This document shows positions 29,422 to 36,450 of a DNA stretch of 64,000 nt, piece after piece (position 1 is the first letter of the stretch; each line of letters opens with the position of its first letter). This DNA comes from Pseudaminobacter soli (ex Li et al. 2025) (lineage in GTDB: Bacteria > Pseudomonadota > Alphaproteobacteria > Rhizobiales > Rhizobiaceae): positions 1,674,001-1,738,000 of the forward strand of contig NZ_JARXVF010000001.1 in NCBI RefSeq assembly GCF_029892515.1, in the 5' to 3' direction. The notes under the pieces are model-generated. The model searched no databases. It was not told where the DNA came from and was given only the letters and a program-made list of their open reading frames with translations. A program made the translations under genes and the position numbers.

Positions 29422-30003
29422 ATGAGCCACTGCCCGCCGCAATTCCAAACATGGTGCGGCTCGCCAGCGCATCGCGAGCAAGCTCGGCGCGCGTGCGTCG
29501 CGTTGAACGCTGCCCGCAGGCTGAAGCCGAAATGCGGGGCCCGCACGAAACAGGACGGCCAACCCTGCCAAAACCTGGCGCTTGAGAATGGGCGCTGCAA
29601 ATTCCACGGCGGCAAAGTCCCGAAAGGGAAAAACTGGCATGTCGTGCAACTGCCCGACGGGACAGCACCGGACGCTGTTGTCCGCGCCGATCGCAAGCTC
29701 TGGGACAAACAGCGCATTGCGAAGAAGCGAGCCGCTCGCGTCGCTGCTTTGTCGCCAGAGAAGCGCCAGGAATACGAGAAATGGCAATCCGAACGCATTC
29801 CTGGCCCCGCAGCGGAACGCGCACGCAGGCGATGGGAAAGAGCCGAGAACGCTGCCTTCCGCGATCGGTTCAGTCAACTGAGCCCGACCACACTCGACCC
29901 GGAGGCTGCCGCGCTGGCCGTCGAGCGGCAACGGCTTCAGGATGAACTCGCCAAGGTCGACGCGCAGCTATGTGAAAACCAGAACATTGGAGTTTTCGGA
30001 TGA
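29422..30003 (+). CDS. HGG-motif phage-type protein with Cys-rich N-terminus
   Basis: This 193-aa protein has a compact motif CGARTKQDGQPCQNLALENGRCKFHGGKVPKG. This Cys/His pattern with terminal HGG-x-x-P-x-G occurs in many small phage and island proteins of Hyphomicrobiales, often beside terminase genes. The C-terminal part is a long charged helix. An in-frame extension upstream to 29260 would run through the repeat tract and is not favoured. The stop overlaps the next start as ATGA. Confidence 0.7.
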   Translation: MSHCPPQFQTWCGSPAHREQARRACVALNAARRLKPKCGARTKQDGQPCQNLALENGRCKFHGGKVPKGKNWHVVQLPDGTAPDAVVRADRKLWDKQRIAKKRAARVAALSPEKRQEYEKWQSERIPGPAAERARRRWERAENAAFRDRFSQLSPTTLDPEAAALAVERQRLQDELAKVDAQLCENQNIGVFG

Positions 30004-30353
30004 TGGATAATTCGTTTGACGACCTGGCCGGCGATGATGAAATGCGCGCCGAGATCGCTCGGAGAGCACGCTCCGAGGGCATCAAAGCGGCTTATGAAAG
30101 CGCGCTGGCGATATGCCAAGACAAAAACGCACCGGCGCAGGCCAAGTCGAATGCCTCCCGGACTTTGTTTGAAATCGGCGGCATGCTGAACCGCGCCGAT
30201 CGAAAAGACGAAAGTCTTTCGAGCAAGGAGCCGCACGAAATGACCGGTGACGAGCTCCGCGCCTATAAGCAGCAGTTTGAACGGAAGGCCCGGCAGTTGA
30301 ACGCCGTCCTGAATCAGTCAGAGGATGGCAAACCCGGCGGCGCTTTCGATTGA
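30000..30353 (+). CDS. Small acidic helical protein, possibly terminase-small-like
   Basis: This 117-aa protein is coupled to the HGG gene by ATGA. It is helical (IARRARSEGIKAAYESALAICQDKNAPAQAKSNASRTLFEIGG), a pattern similar to small terminase or packaging-recognition proteins, but no decisive motif is present. No large terminase gene follows. A role in DNA recognition is an inference only. Confidence 0.6.
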   Translation: MMDNSFDDLAGDDEMRAEIARRARSEGIKAAYESALAICQDKNAPAQAKSNASRTLFEIGGMLNRADRKDESLSSKEPHEMTGDELRAYKQQFERKARQLNAVLNQSEDGKPGGAFD

Positions 30354-30357
30354 AAGG

Positions 30358-30630
30358 TCATTTGTCGCTGAAGCGAGATTTCGTCAACGCGACGGCTCGG
30401 CGAACGATCCATATTCGGCGGGCCAGCTCTTGCGGCGTTTCAAGCCGCTTTTCGGCTTTCTTTTCCTTTACCGATCGCTCCCTAGCAATGAACTGATTCA
30501 GGTCGGCCACATCAACCAACACCGGCCGTCCGGGTATGTACGCCAGCTTTCCGGAAAGTCGCAATTGCTTGACGCGTGACGTTGAACAGCCAAGGACTTT
30601 GGCGACCTCAGCCTCTTTCAAAAGAACCAT
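30358..30630 (-). CDS. Helix-turn-helix (excisionase-like) regulator
   Basis: This 90-aa protein has LKEAEVAKVLGCSTSRVKQLRLSGKLAYIPGRPVLVDVADLNQFI, a MerR/Xis-type winged HTH. AAAGGTGG before the ATG at 30630 decides the start over a GTG at 30636. It is convergent with the terminase-small-like gene and faces an AT-rich region carrying a dyad at 30701-30746, its likely operator. Confidence 0.75.
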   Translation of the reverse strand: MVLLKEAEVAKVLGCSTSRVKQLRLSGKLAYIPGRPVLVDVADLNQFIARERSVKEKKAEKRLETPQELARRIWIVRRAVALTKSRFSDK

Positions 30631-30700
30631 GACCACCTTTCGTGCTTAGATTACCCTTACTCAATAAATCCACCAATCTAATATAGATAGCAACGAATTT

Positions 30701-30746
30701 TATGTATGTTTGGCATATCCCTAGATCATACATACGTCTGACATAT
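30701..30746. promoter_or_regulatory. Candidate operator between HTH gene and leader
   Basis: TATGTATG (30701-30708) and CATACATA (30727-30734) are inverted arms. The following GTTTGGCATAT and GTCTGACATAT are near direct repeats. The surroundings (30640-30830) are the most AT-rich part of the element, as expected for divergent promoters. Confidence 0.4.
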
Positions 30747-30847
30747 TCTATTCAACATAATAATCATCATTTACTACATTGACACATAACTTAACTAAAT
30801 GCAGAACTGCGCATGGAAATGAGAACCGCCATTCGCTAGATTGCTTC

Positions 30848-30967
30848 TGGCCTGCTGATCACAGGCCAAGTCTGGAATCCCTTCGCCATGTCCAGGGCCG
30901 AAAGCCTAAAAGCGAAGGGCCGATGTAGCCGGTTCTCAGTTCCAGACTTTAATTTCGCTTGAGAAGC
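30848..30967 (+). promoter_or_regulatory. Highly structured leader RNA candidate
   Basis: Nested perfect inverted repeats: TGGCCTG/CAGGCCA (30848-30854/30862-30868), AAGTCTGGAA/TTCCAGACTT (30868-30877/30940-30949), CCCTTCGC/GCGAAGGG (30879-30886/30912-30919) and GCTT/AAGC (30957-30967). The ribosome site AGGAG (30968-30972) and the ATG of a 104-aa gene follow directly. The set suggests a folded 5' leader or a separate small RNA. No known riboswitch class is recognised. Confidence 0.55.
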
Positions 30968-30982
30968 AGGAGCTACAGCACA

Positions 30983-31297
30983 ATGAATTCTGTTAACGCA
31001 GCCATGCCCGTAATCGCTATCGGGCCATCTCTCGTTACCTTCGAGAAAATCGTAAGCATCGATGAGTGCTATCGCTATGAAATGGCAGTGCTTGATGCCT
31101 TTGGGGGCAATTTTATATTGGCCGACCAAGCCTGCGTGATTGCGCGCTTTTCGGCATCGAACGTTCGTCACTCCGTCTTACCAGGCGCAAAACTCGCAAA
31201 TGCGGAGAGTTACGTTTTCGTCGCCGATATCCCGACGGTCGTGTTTACGGACTTCATGGTTACAGCCGGTTTGGCACAGCAGGCAATGGCAGCCTAG
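30983..31297 (+). CDS. Orphan 104-aa protein behind a structured leader
   Basis: This small soluble, mostly beta/hydrophobic protein (AMPVIAIGPSLVTFEKIVSIDECY...) is of no known family. It has two cysteines and no signal peptide. It has its own leader and terminator, so it is a single-gene unit. AGGAG ten bases before the ATG supports the start. Its function is unknown. Confidence 0.65.
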   Translation: MNSVNAAMPVIAIGPSLVTFEKIVSIDECYRYEMAVLDAFGGNFILADQACVIARFSASNVRHSVLPGAKLANAESYVFVADIPTVVFTDFMVTAGLAQQAMAA

Positions 31298-31364
31298 GAG
31301 AAAGAGACGTTCGGCTGTTCACGCCGAACTGTTGACCAATTGACCGGCCTTCACCCAGCAGACG

Positions 31365-31395
31365 AACCCCCTGGACCGCAATTCAGGGGGTTTTT
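31365..31395 (+). terminator. Intrinsic terminator
   Basis: AACCCCCTG/CAGGGGGTT around a 10-base loop is followed by TTTTT. It ends the unit of the 104-aa gene. Confidence 0.9.
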
Positions 31396-31436
31396 ATGTG
31401 GGCCACGTATGACGGAAATAGAAATCGCTGAAGTAG

Positions 31437-31805
31437 TCAGGCCGCGCCCGCGCGCTTTAGAGCGAGATTAAGCAGGTAGTGCGGATATGCAATCGGCCGG
31501 CATTCGTACCCCACTGCCATCCCAAGTCCGCGCCAGCTCGACAGCATTTCGCGGCATTCTCGTTCCGTGCCGTATTTCAACCCATTGTTTTCCGGCAAAC
31601 GGTTGAACGTTTCGTAGGGCGCTGTTTCCGGGAACGGCTCTACGTACCATTTCGTCGGCCCGAAGGCCCACAGCAAACCGGAAGCGACCAGCGCCAGCAC
31701 GGCAATGTTCTCCAGCCACGCCATGACCGCTTGCATAACGCGATCTGTCGCACGGACGGCGGCAGGATCGAGAGCGCATGAAAGCCAGTTCAGGAAAACC
31801 TGCAT
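31437..31805 (-). CDS. Small membrane-anchored unknown protein
   Basis: This 122-aa protein has one clear membrane helix near residues 30-50 (MAWLENIAVLALVASGLLWAF), followed by a soluble C-terminal part with two cysteines (ECREML, YECRPIAYP). The start at 31805 has GGGAG six bases upstream; a longer frame to 31823 is not needed. The family is not recognised. Confidence 0.62.
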   Translation of the reverse strand: MQVFLNWLSCALDPAAVRATDRVMQAVMAWLENIAVLALVASGLLWAFGPTKWYVEPFPETAPYETFNRLPENNGLKYGTERECREMLSSWRGLGMAVGYECRPIAYPHYLLNLALKRAGAA

Positions 31806-31908
31806 AGAATACTCCCCTACCAAAAAGCGAGGGTAGTTTAACTATTGAACGGTGGATGTCGTCAATGCAGAGACGTTCATGCGACCAGCGCCGACGGCAG
31901 GCCGAAGC

Positions 31909-32478
31909 TTACACGTCGGATACCTCGCTATTTAGTGCCCTATAGACGCTCGCCTTACTTAGCCCCGTCTTGCTCATAATGTCCTTGATGAGTTGTCCGT
32001 CGTCGCGGAGCCTGCGAATTTCAGCAACAACATCAGGTGTAGTCTGAACCTTCCGGCCGAACTTAGTCCCCTTGACTTTCGCCTTGGCGATGCCATCCAT
32101 CTGACGTTCGGCTCGGATCGCCGTTTCAAATTCCGCGAACACAGCCAACATCTGCAACATCGCACGCCCCGCGGGTGTGCTTGTGTCAATGCTCTGGTCG
32201 AGCACCTGAAGTTCCACCCCCTTGCCTTGCAATTCCCTCACGATCGACAGCAAATCTGTTGCCGATCGTGCGAGGCGGTCGATTTTGGTGATGACGAACG
32301 TGTCGCCCTTACGCGCAAACCGCAACGCTTCCTTGAGAGCCGGCCGATTGCTGTCAACGCCGGAGCGCTTTTCCTCAAAGAGGTGATCCGGCTGCACACC
32401 GAGGGCGAGCATCTTGTCGCGTTGAACTTCCAGGCTCTGCCCAACGGAGGAAACGCGGATGTAAGCGACCATGGCCAT
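31909..32478 (-). CDS. Serine recombinase (resolvase/invertase family)
   Basis: This 189-aa protein has the resolvase catalytic N-domain (VAYIRVSSVGQSLEVQRD with the nucleophile Ser10), DRLARSATDLL, and AGRAMLQMLAVFAEFE. A C-terminal HTH follows (IKDIMSKTGLSKASVYRAL). Such enzymes resolve or invert DNA between short sites. Repeats matching TTTATGAGAC lie right before its start. No transposase is present, so it could be an invertase or resolvase for the element. Confidence 0.93.
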   Translation of the reverse strand: MAMVAYIRVSSVGQSLEVQRDKMLALGVQPDHLFEEKRSGVDSNRPALKEALRFARKGDTFVITKIDRLARSATDLLSIVRELQGKGVELQVLDQSIDTSTPAGRAMLQMLAVFAEFETAIRAERQMDGIAKAKVKGTKFGRKVQTTPDVVAEIRRLRDDGQLIKDIMSKTGLSKASVYRALNSEVSDV

Positions 32479-32582
32479 GTCTCAGATCTCCTAATAGGTT
32501 GCGACAATCGATTTATGAGACATGAAAAGAGACGCGTCAACCGACATTCTCACAATGTATACTTTATGAGACGCGGTGCGTT
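32477..32582. repeat. Candidate res/crossover-site repeats
   Basis: TGTCTCA (32478-32484) is inverted to TGAGACA (32516-32522). TTTATGAGAC occurs twice in direct order (near 32512 and 32573), 60 bp apart. The location just upstream of the recombinase start is that of res sites in Tn3-like systems. Confidence 0.4.
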
Positions 32583-32638
32583 GAGCACTGCCGGTACTAA
32601 TAAATTCGCGTAGCGACAGGTGGCAGCCGGCCCGCACC

Positions 32639-32871
32639 GTGGCCGACCCTACCCTGGCCCTGGACCCGCCCCCTGGGTACAGTCCGAACGGCCCAGCCGC
32701 TGCCGCGCCGGACGCCCGTAGAAATTTGCAACTCTCCAAGACTTTGACCTGCTTGCCATGATCCCGGACGGTTCGCGCGTTCGCGACCACATGCAGGACT
32801 TTGCGATTTCAGCGGGGAATGGGGGCGTTTCATCGCAAATCCTCGGCGGATACTTTCGACCAACTTTCTGA
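32639..32871 (+). pseudogene. Possible frameshifted remnant of a phage gene
   Basis: One frame from a GTG at 32639 reads ADPTLALDPPPGYSPNGPAAAAPDARR. The next frame continues, from 32722, KFATLQDFDLLAMIPDGSR and on to a stop at 32869-32871. Both look protein-like and would join by a single shift near 32720. No complete frame crosses the block. It lies where the resolvase region meets the tail-module genes and could be the truncated 3' part of a lost gene. Evidence is weak. Confidence 0.25.
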
Positions 32872-32887
32872 TTTTGAAGGATCGACG

Positions 32888-33406
32888 ATGGTTTCCGCCG
32901 GCTGTCTGGAGAGTGATTTTTCGGAGCCTTCGCCGCCTCCGCGGGCCTCCCCGCACGACGAGCGTGTCAGAAGCATCATTTTCGACCTCCGTCGCGCAGC
33001 CGGCAGCGATCAGCCTGCATGGGAACTTGGTGGTGCTGTGTGCGCCTTGGAAGAGGCCGTGAAGGCAAGAGACGCCGAACAGCTCGACCTGGACGATCTC
33101 GTGGACATGCAGCTCGCGGTGATCGAAGCCGCGCACGTCGTTCTGCATCACCATACGGCCGCCCGCTATGTTGAGGACATCGGGATCGGCTTGTCTGCGG
33201 TCATCAAGCTTCTGAAGCGATGGGCCTGTGGAGACGGACATCCTTTGGCGGCCGGCTTGTCCGAAGAGATCCGCATATTGCGAAATGCGCTCCACAACGC
33301 CGACTTGCACGTACGCCGCCGGGAGCGGGAGCTGACCCAGCAGCACCGGCGCGCCGCGTGCTTGTTCGAGGAGATCTTTGGCCCTGACGTGCGGGGGGTC
33401 CAGTGA
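32888..33406 (+). CDS. Unknown helical protein of the virion-gene module
   Basis: This 172-aa protein is largely helical, with charged patterns (VRSIIFDLRRAAGS, LDLDDLVDMQLAVIEAAHVV, a C-terminal RRRERELTQQHRRA). GAAGGA seven bases before the ATG at 32888 supports this start. It ends in the GTG start of the giant protein, so the two are translationally coupled and probably act together in the particle. No family is recognised. Confidence 0.6.
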   Translation: MVSAGCLESDFSEPSPPPRASPHDERVRSIIFDLRRAAGSDQPAWELGGAVCALEEAVKARDAEQLDLDDLVDMQLAVIEAAHVVLHHHTAARYVEDIGIGLSAVIKLLKRWACGDGHPLAAGLSEEIRILRNALHNADLHVRRRERELTQQHRRAACLFEEIFGPDVRGVQ

Positions 33407-36400
33407 TCATCAATTTCGAAGGCCAGCGCATCCAGGTCCCTGACGATGCGACCGATGCCGAAATCGAAGAGGTCCTCAATTCTATTTCACCGGCCAAGCC
33501 GGCCGCGCCGGCAGATGTTCGCGACGCAAGCGGCGTTCCTGGCGGTACTGCCGGCGCTCCTGAGCCGGAGCCGTCGATTGTCGATACGATCATGGGTGCG
33601 CTCGGCTACGCCGGCAACACCGGAGCCGTCGGGCTCAACGGTGCGCGTCGCGGCATGGCCGAGTTCGCGGCACTTCCCGGCTTGGCAGTAGACGCGGCCA
33701 ACAACGCGCCGCGGCTGCTGAACCTTCTACCAGGCGTCGACAATGTCGGCCCAATGACCGATCACCCGTTCCTCGGTTCGCAGATGCTCGCCGACAATTT
33801 CGACGCGGCATTGCGTGCTCCGGCTGAACTCGGAGCGGCAGCCTACAACAAAGCTGCGGAAGCCGTCGGATCCGATAGCCGCGCCCAGGCTGACCGCCAG
33901 CCGGAAGATGCGTTCCAGCGAATTGTTCACCGCGTTGGCCGTGAGGTCGGCGCAACGGCCGTGCCTGTCGGCGGCGCTATCGGTGTTGCTTCGCGTGTCG
34001 GTGTTGACGGTGCGCGTCAATTGGGGCCGCTGGGGCGCTTCTTCGTCGAACCTGCTGCCGTTGCACCGGAAAGCGTGATCGCCAAGGAAGCGACCTACGC
34101 GACCGGCTCCGGTATGGGTGCCGGCATCGCAAACGAAGCCGCCGGCAACTCGCAGGACGGCGACAATTTCTGGTCCGACTTCCTCGGCTCGCTTGCCGGT
34201 GTCGGCATCACGGGGTTGGCGAGCAAGGTGATCGGCACGGGCCGCAATGTGCTCGGTGCGGTGACTGGCAAGCCGAACTACATGGACGACGTTGCCGGCG
34301 AGCAAGTCGTGAACCAGATCATCGACAACTCGTCGAGCCTCGCCGACCAGTACGCTCGCACCGGGCAGGTCGACACTCGGCCGCTTGCGCGTCAGCTCCG
34401 TACGCCGTCAGCCGCCGAAGATGCGATCCCCGGCTACGTCTCCAATATCGGCGACCGCAGCGGCGATCCGGCACTGATGACGCACGCGCAGAATGTCGAC
34501 ATGGTTTCGCCTGGCGCGGCCAACATGCGACGCACGGCCAACAACCAAGCGATCGACGCCAGGATGGCCGAGCTGGCCCCCAACGGCGACCCGGCTGCCT
34601 TCAGGTCTTCGCTCGAGGCCAACCGCGACAGCACGATCGCCCGTGCGGCGGAAGAGGAAGATCTGGCGCGCGCCATCTTCGGCGACGCGAACCAGGCCAT
34701 CGAACCGACGATGCCGAACGCTTCGGCTCGTGGGTCGTCCCTGCGTGCCGGCCTTCAGGACGCGAAGGATACGCTGCGCTCTGCCGTCGACGAGAGCTGG
34801 GACCCGATCAACAACGCAACGACGAAGGTGGACGTCGGCCCGCTCCGCGACCGCTTCGCGCAGGTCGACGAGACGCTGCCGTTGAATGATCGGCAGCGCT
34901 TCCGGCCGACAGAGGCCAACGTTCCGCAACAGCTCGCGCCGGCGGCCAATGACGCTCCGGTTGCGACCGGCCTTCTCGACGCCAGCGGCAACCCGATCAT
35001 GCGGGACGCCAAGCCAGTGCAGGCGGAAGTGCCGCTCCGCGAGGTGACGAGTGCCCGTTCCGGCCTTTCCGACGATATGCGCGCTCAGCGTGCGAACGGC
35101 CAGAACCAGGCCGCTCGCGTCGGTCAGAAGTACGTCGACGAGATCGACAGCTTCGTCGAAAACGCCATCCCGACCGAGCTGCGCCAGCAGTACGATGCGG
35201 CCCGCGCCGCTCGCCGCGACATGGCCGACCGTTTCGAGCGCCCCGGCACGGCAATTGCCGAGACGCTCCGCAAGCGGGAGGGCGGCGGCTACCAGATGAA
35301 CGACAACACGGTCAGCGGCCGGTTCGTCCAGCCGGACGGTGGCCGTCTCGACGACATGAACGCGGTTCTGCGCGAGGCCGGTGACGACCCGCGCGTCAGG
35401 ACGGCAATGGCCGACGAGATCCTGGCGCAGGTCCAGAAGAACGGCCTAGCCGATCGCCCGGACGCCCTCGAGCGCTGGATGACCGAGCGGCGTTCGCTGC
35501 TCGACAACTTCCCGGAGTTGCGCGATCGGCTTGGAAAAGTTCGCGAAGCGCGTTCCGCCGTTTCAGCCGCTGAGTTTGGTCGACGAGAGACCGAAAAGCG
35601 CCTCACGGTGCCCGGCAGGTCCGCACAGGCGACATATCTCAAGTATGGCGACGAAGCGACCGTCGACGCGATCAATGCGGTCACGTCCGGGCCGAAGCCG
35701 CGCGAGGCCGCCCGCGAGCTCCTTGCGGCTGCCGGCGACACCCCGGAAGCGCGCCTGAACGCCCGCTCCGCGCTGTGGGAGAGCGTCAAGACCAAGAAGT
35801 TCTCCGCACCGGATGCCAAGGGCGCCGAGCGCTGGGATGCAAAGCGCCTGAAAGCGATGTTCGACGACCCGAAGGTTTCGGCCGTCGCCGACGAGTTGTG
35901 GGCCGACAACCCGCAAGATCTGGCGGACATCAAGGAGGTCTTCGGCGCGCTGGCCGGCGCGGAGGGGAGCGTTCGCACGCGCGCCGCCGGATCGTCGGGC
36001 ACGGCTCAGGCACTCGCCAACAAGTTCGATCCGTCGATGACGGCCAGCTCGATCGCCAGCCGCGTCCGCAGCGTGCATCGCGGCCAGTTGTCACCAGGTA
36101 TTGCCGTGGTCGATTTGGCTGCGACATATCTGCGCAATCGCTCGGCCAAGGTCCAGGCCCGCGCCATCGACACGCTGTCGAGCGCCGTCGTGAACAACCC
36201 CGGATTGGCCGCCGATCTGCTCGAGCGCTACAACCCGGCCGATTGGGCGGCCCGCCGTCGGATGATCGCGCAGAAGTACGGTGTTCGCGCCACGCAGATT
36301 CTCAACCTGCTGGACGAGGCGCACGGCCAGGACGAAACCCGCGACGCGATTGTTGGCGACGAGCCTGCGCAATCCAGGCTGCTCGACATTGTTGGGCTGA

Positions 36401-36447
36401 TCTTTCCCAGAAATATCGACATCAATAATCGGCCGAAAGGTATGTGA
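33403..36447 (+). CDS. Giant phage virion-internal/ejection-like protein
   Basis: This 1014-aa protein begins IINFEGQRIQVPDDATDAEIEEVLNS, a short degron-like or assembly tag often seen at the start of phage internal virion and ejection proteins. A hydrophobic, Gly/Ala-rich part follows (about 60-290), then long charged helices. No transglycosylase motif is visible. It starts with GTG in the stop of the previous gene. It sits before the tail fibre, as ejection proteins of short-tailed phages do. The call rests on layout and composition. Confidence 0.65.
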   Translation: MIINFEGQRIQVPDDATDAEIEEVLNSISPAKPAAPADVRDASGVPGGTAGAPEPEPSIVDTIMGALGYAGNTGAVGLNGARRGMAEFAALPGLAVDAANNAPRLLNLLPGVDNVGPMTDHPFLGSQMLADNFDAALRAPAELGAAAYNKAAEAVGSDSRAQADRQPEDAFQRIVHRVGREVGATAVPVGGAIGVASRVGVDGARQLGPLGRFFVEPAAVAPESVIAKEATYATGSGMGAGIANEAAGNSQDGDNFWSDFLGSLAGVGITGLASKVIGTGRNVLGAVTGKPNYMDDVAGEQVVNQIIDNSSSLADQYARTGQVDTRPLARQLRTPSAAEDAIPGYVSNIGDRSGDPALMTHAQNVDMVSPGAANMRRTANNQAIDARMAELAPNGDPAAFRSSLEANRDSTIARAAEEEDLARAIFGDANQAIEPTMPNASARGSSLRAGLQDAKDTLRSAVDESWDPINNATTKVDVGPLRDRFAQVDETLPLNDRQRFRPTEANVPQQLAPAANDAPVATGLLDASGNPIMRDAKPVQAEVPLREVTSARSGLSDDMRAQRANGQNQAARVGQKYVDEIDSFVENAIPTELRQQYDAARAARRDMADRFERPGTAIAETLRKREGGGYQMNDNTVSGRFVQPDGGRLDDMNAVLREAGDDPRVRTAMADEILAQVQKNGLADRPDALERWMTERRSLLDNFPELRDRLGKVREARSAVSAAEFGRRETEKRLTVPGRSAQATYLKYGDEATVDAINAVTSGPKPREAARELLAAAGDTPEARLNARSALWESVKTKKFSAPDAKGAERWDAKRLKAMFDDPKVSAVADELWADNPQDLADIKEVFGALAGAEGSVRTRAAGSSGTAQALANKFDPSMTASSIASRVRSVHRGQLSPGIAVVDLAATYLRNRSAKVQARAIDTLSSAVVNNPGLAADLLERYNPADWAARRRMIAQKYGVRATQILNLLDEAHGQDETRDAIVGDEPAQSRLLDIVGLIFPRNIDINNRPKGM

Positions 36448-36450
36448 GCA

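Noticed and set aside
30848-31297. Retron or type III toxin-antitoxin
   Set aside because: A structured RNA precedes a small gene, but there is no reverse transcriptase, and the RNA lacks the tandem repeats and internal terminator of ToxIN-type antitoxins.
31909-32590. Separate Tn3-like transposon
   Set aside because: Only a serine recombinase is present; no transposase and no terminal inverted repeats were found around it.
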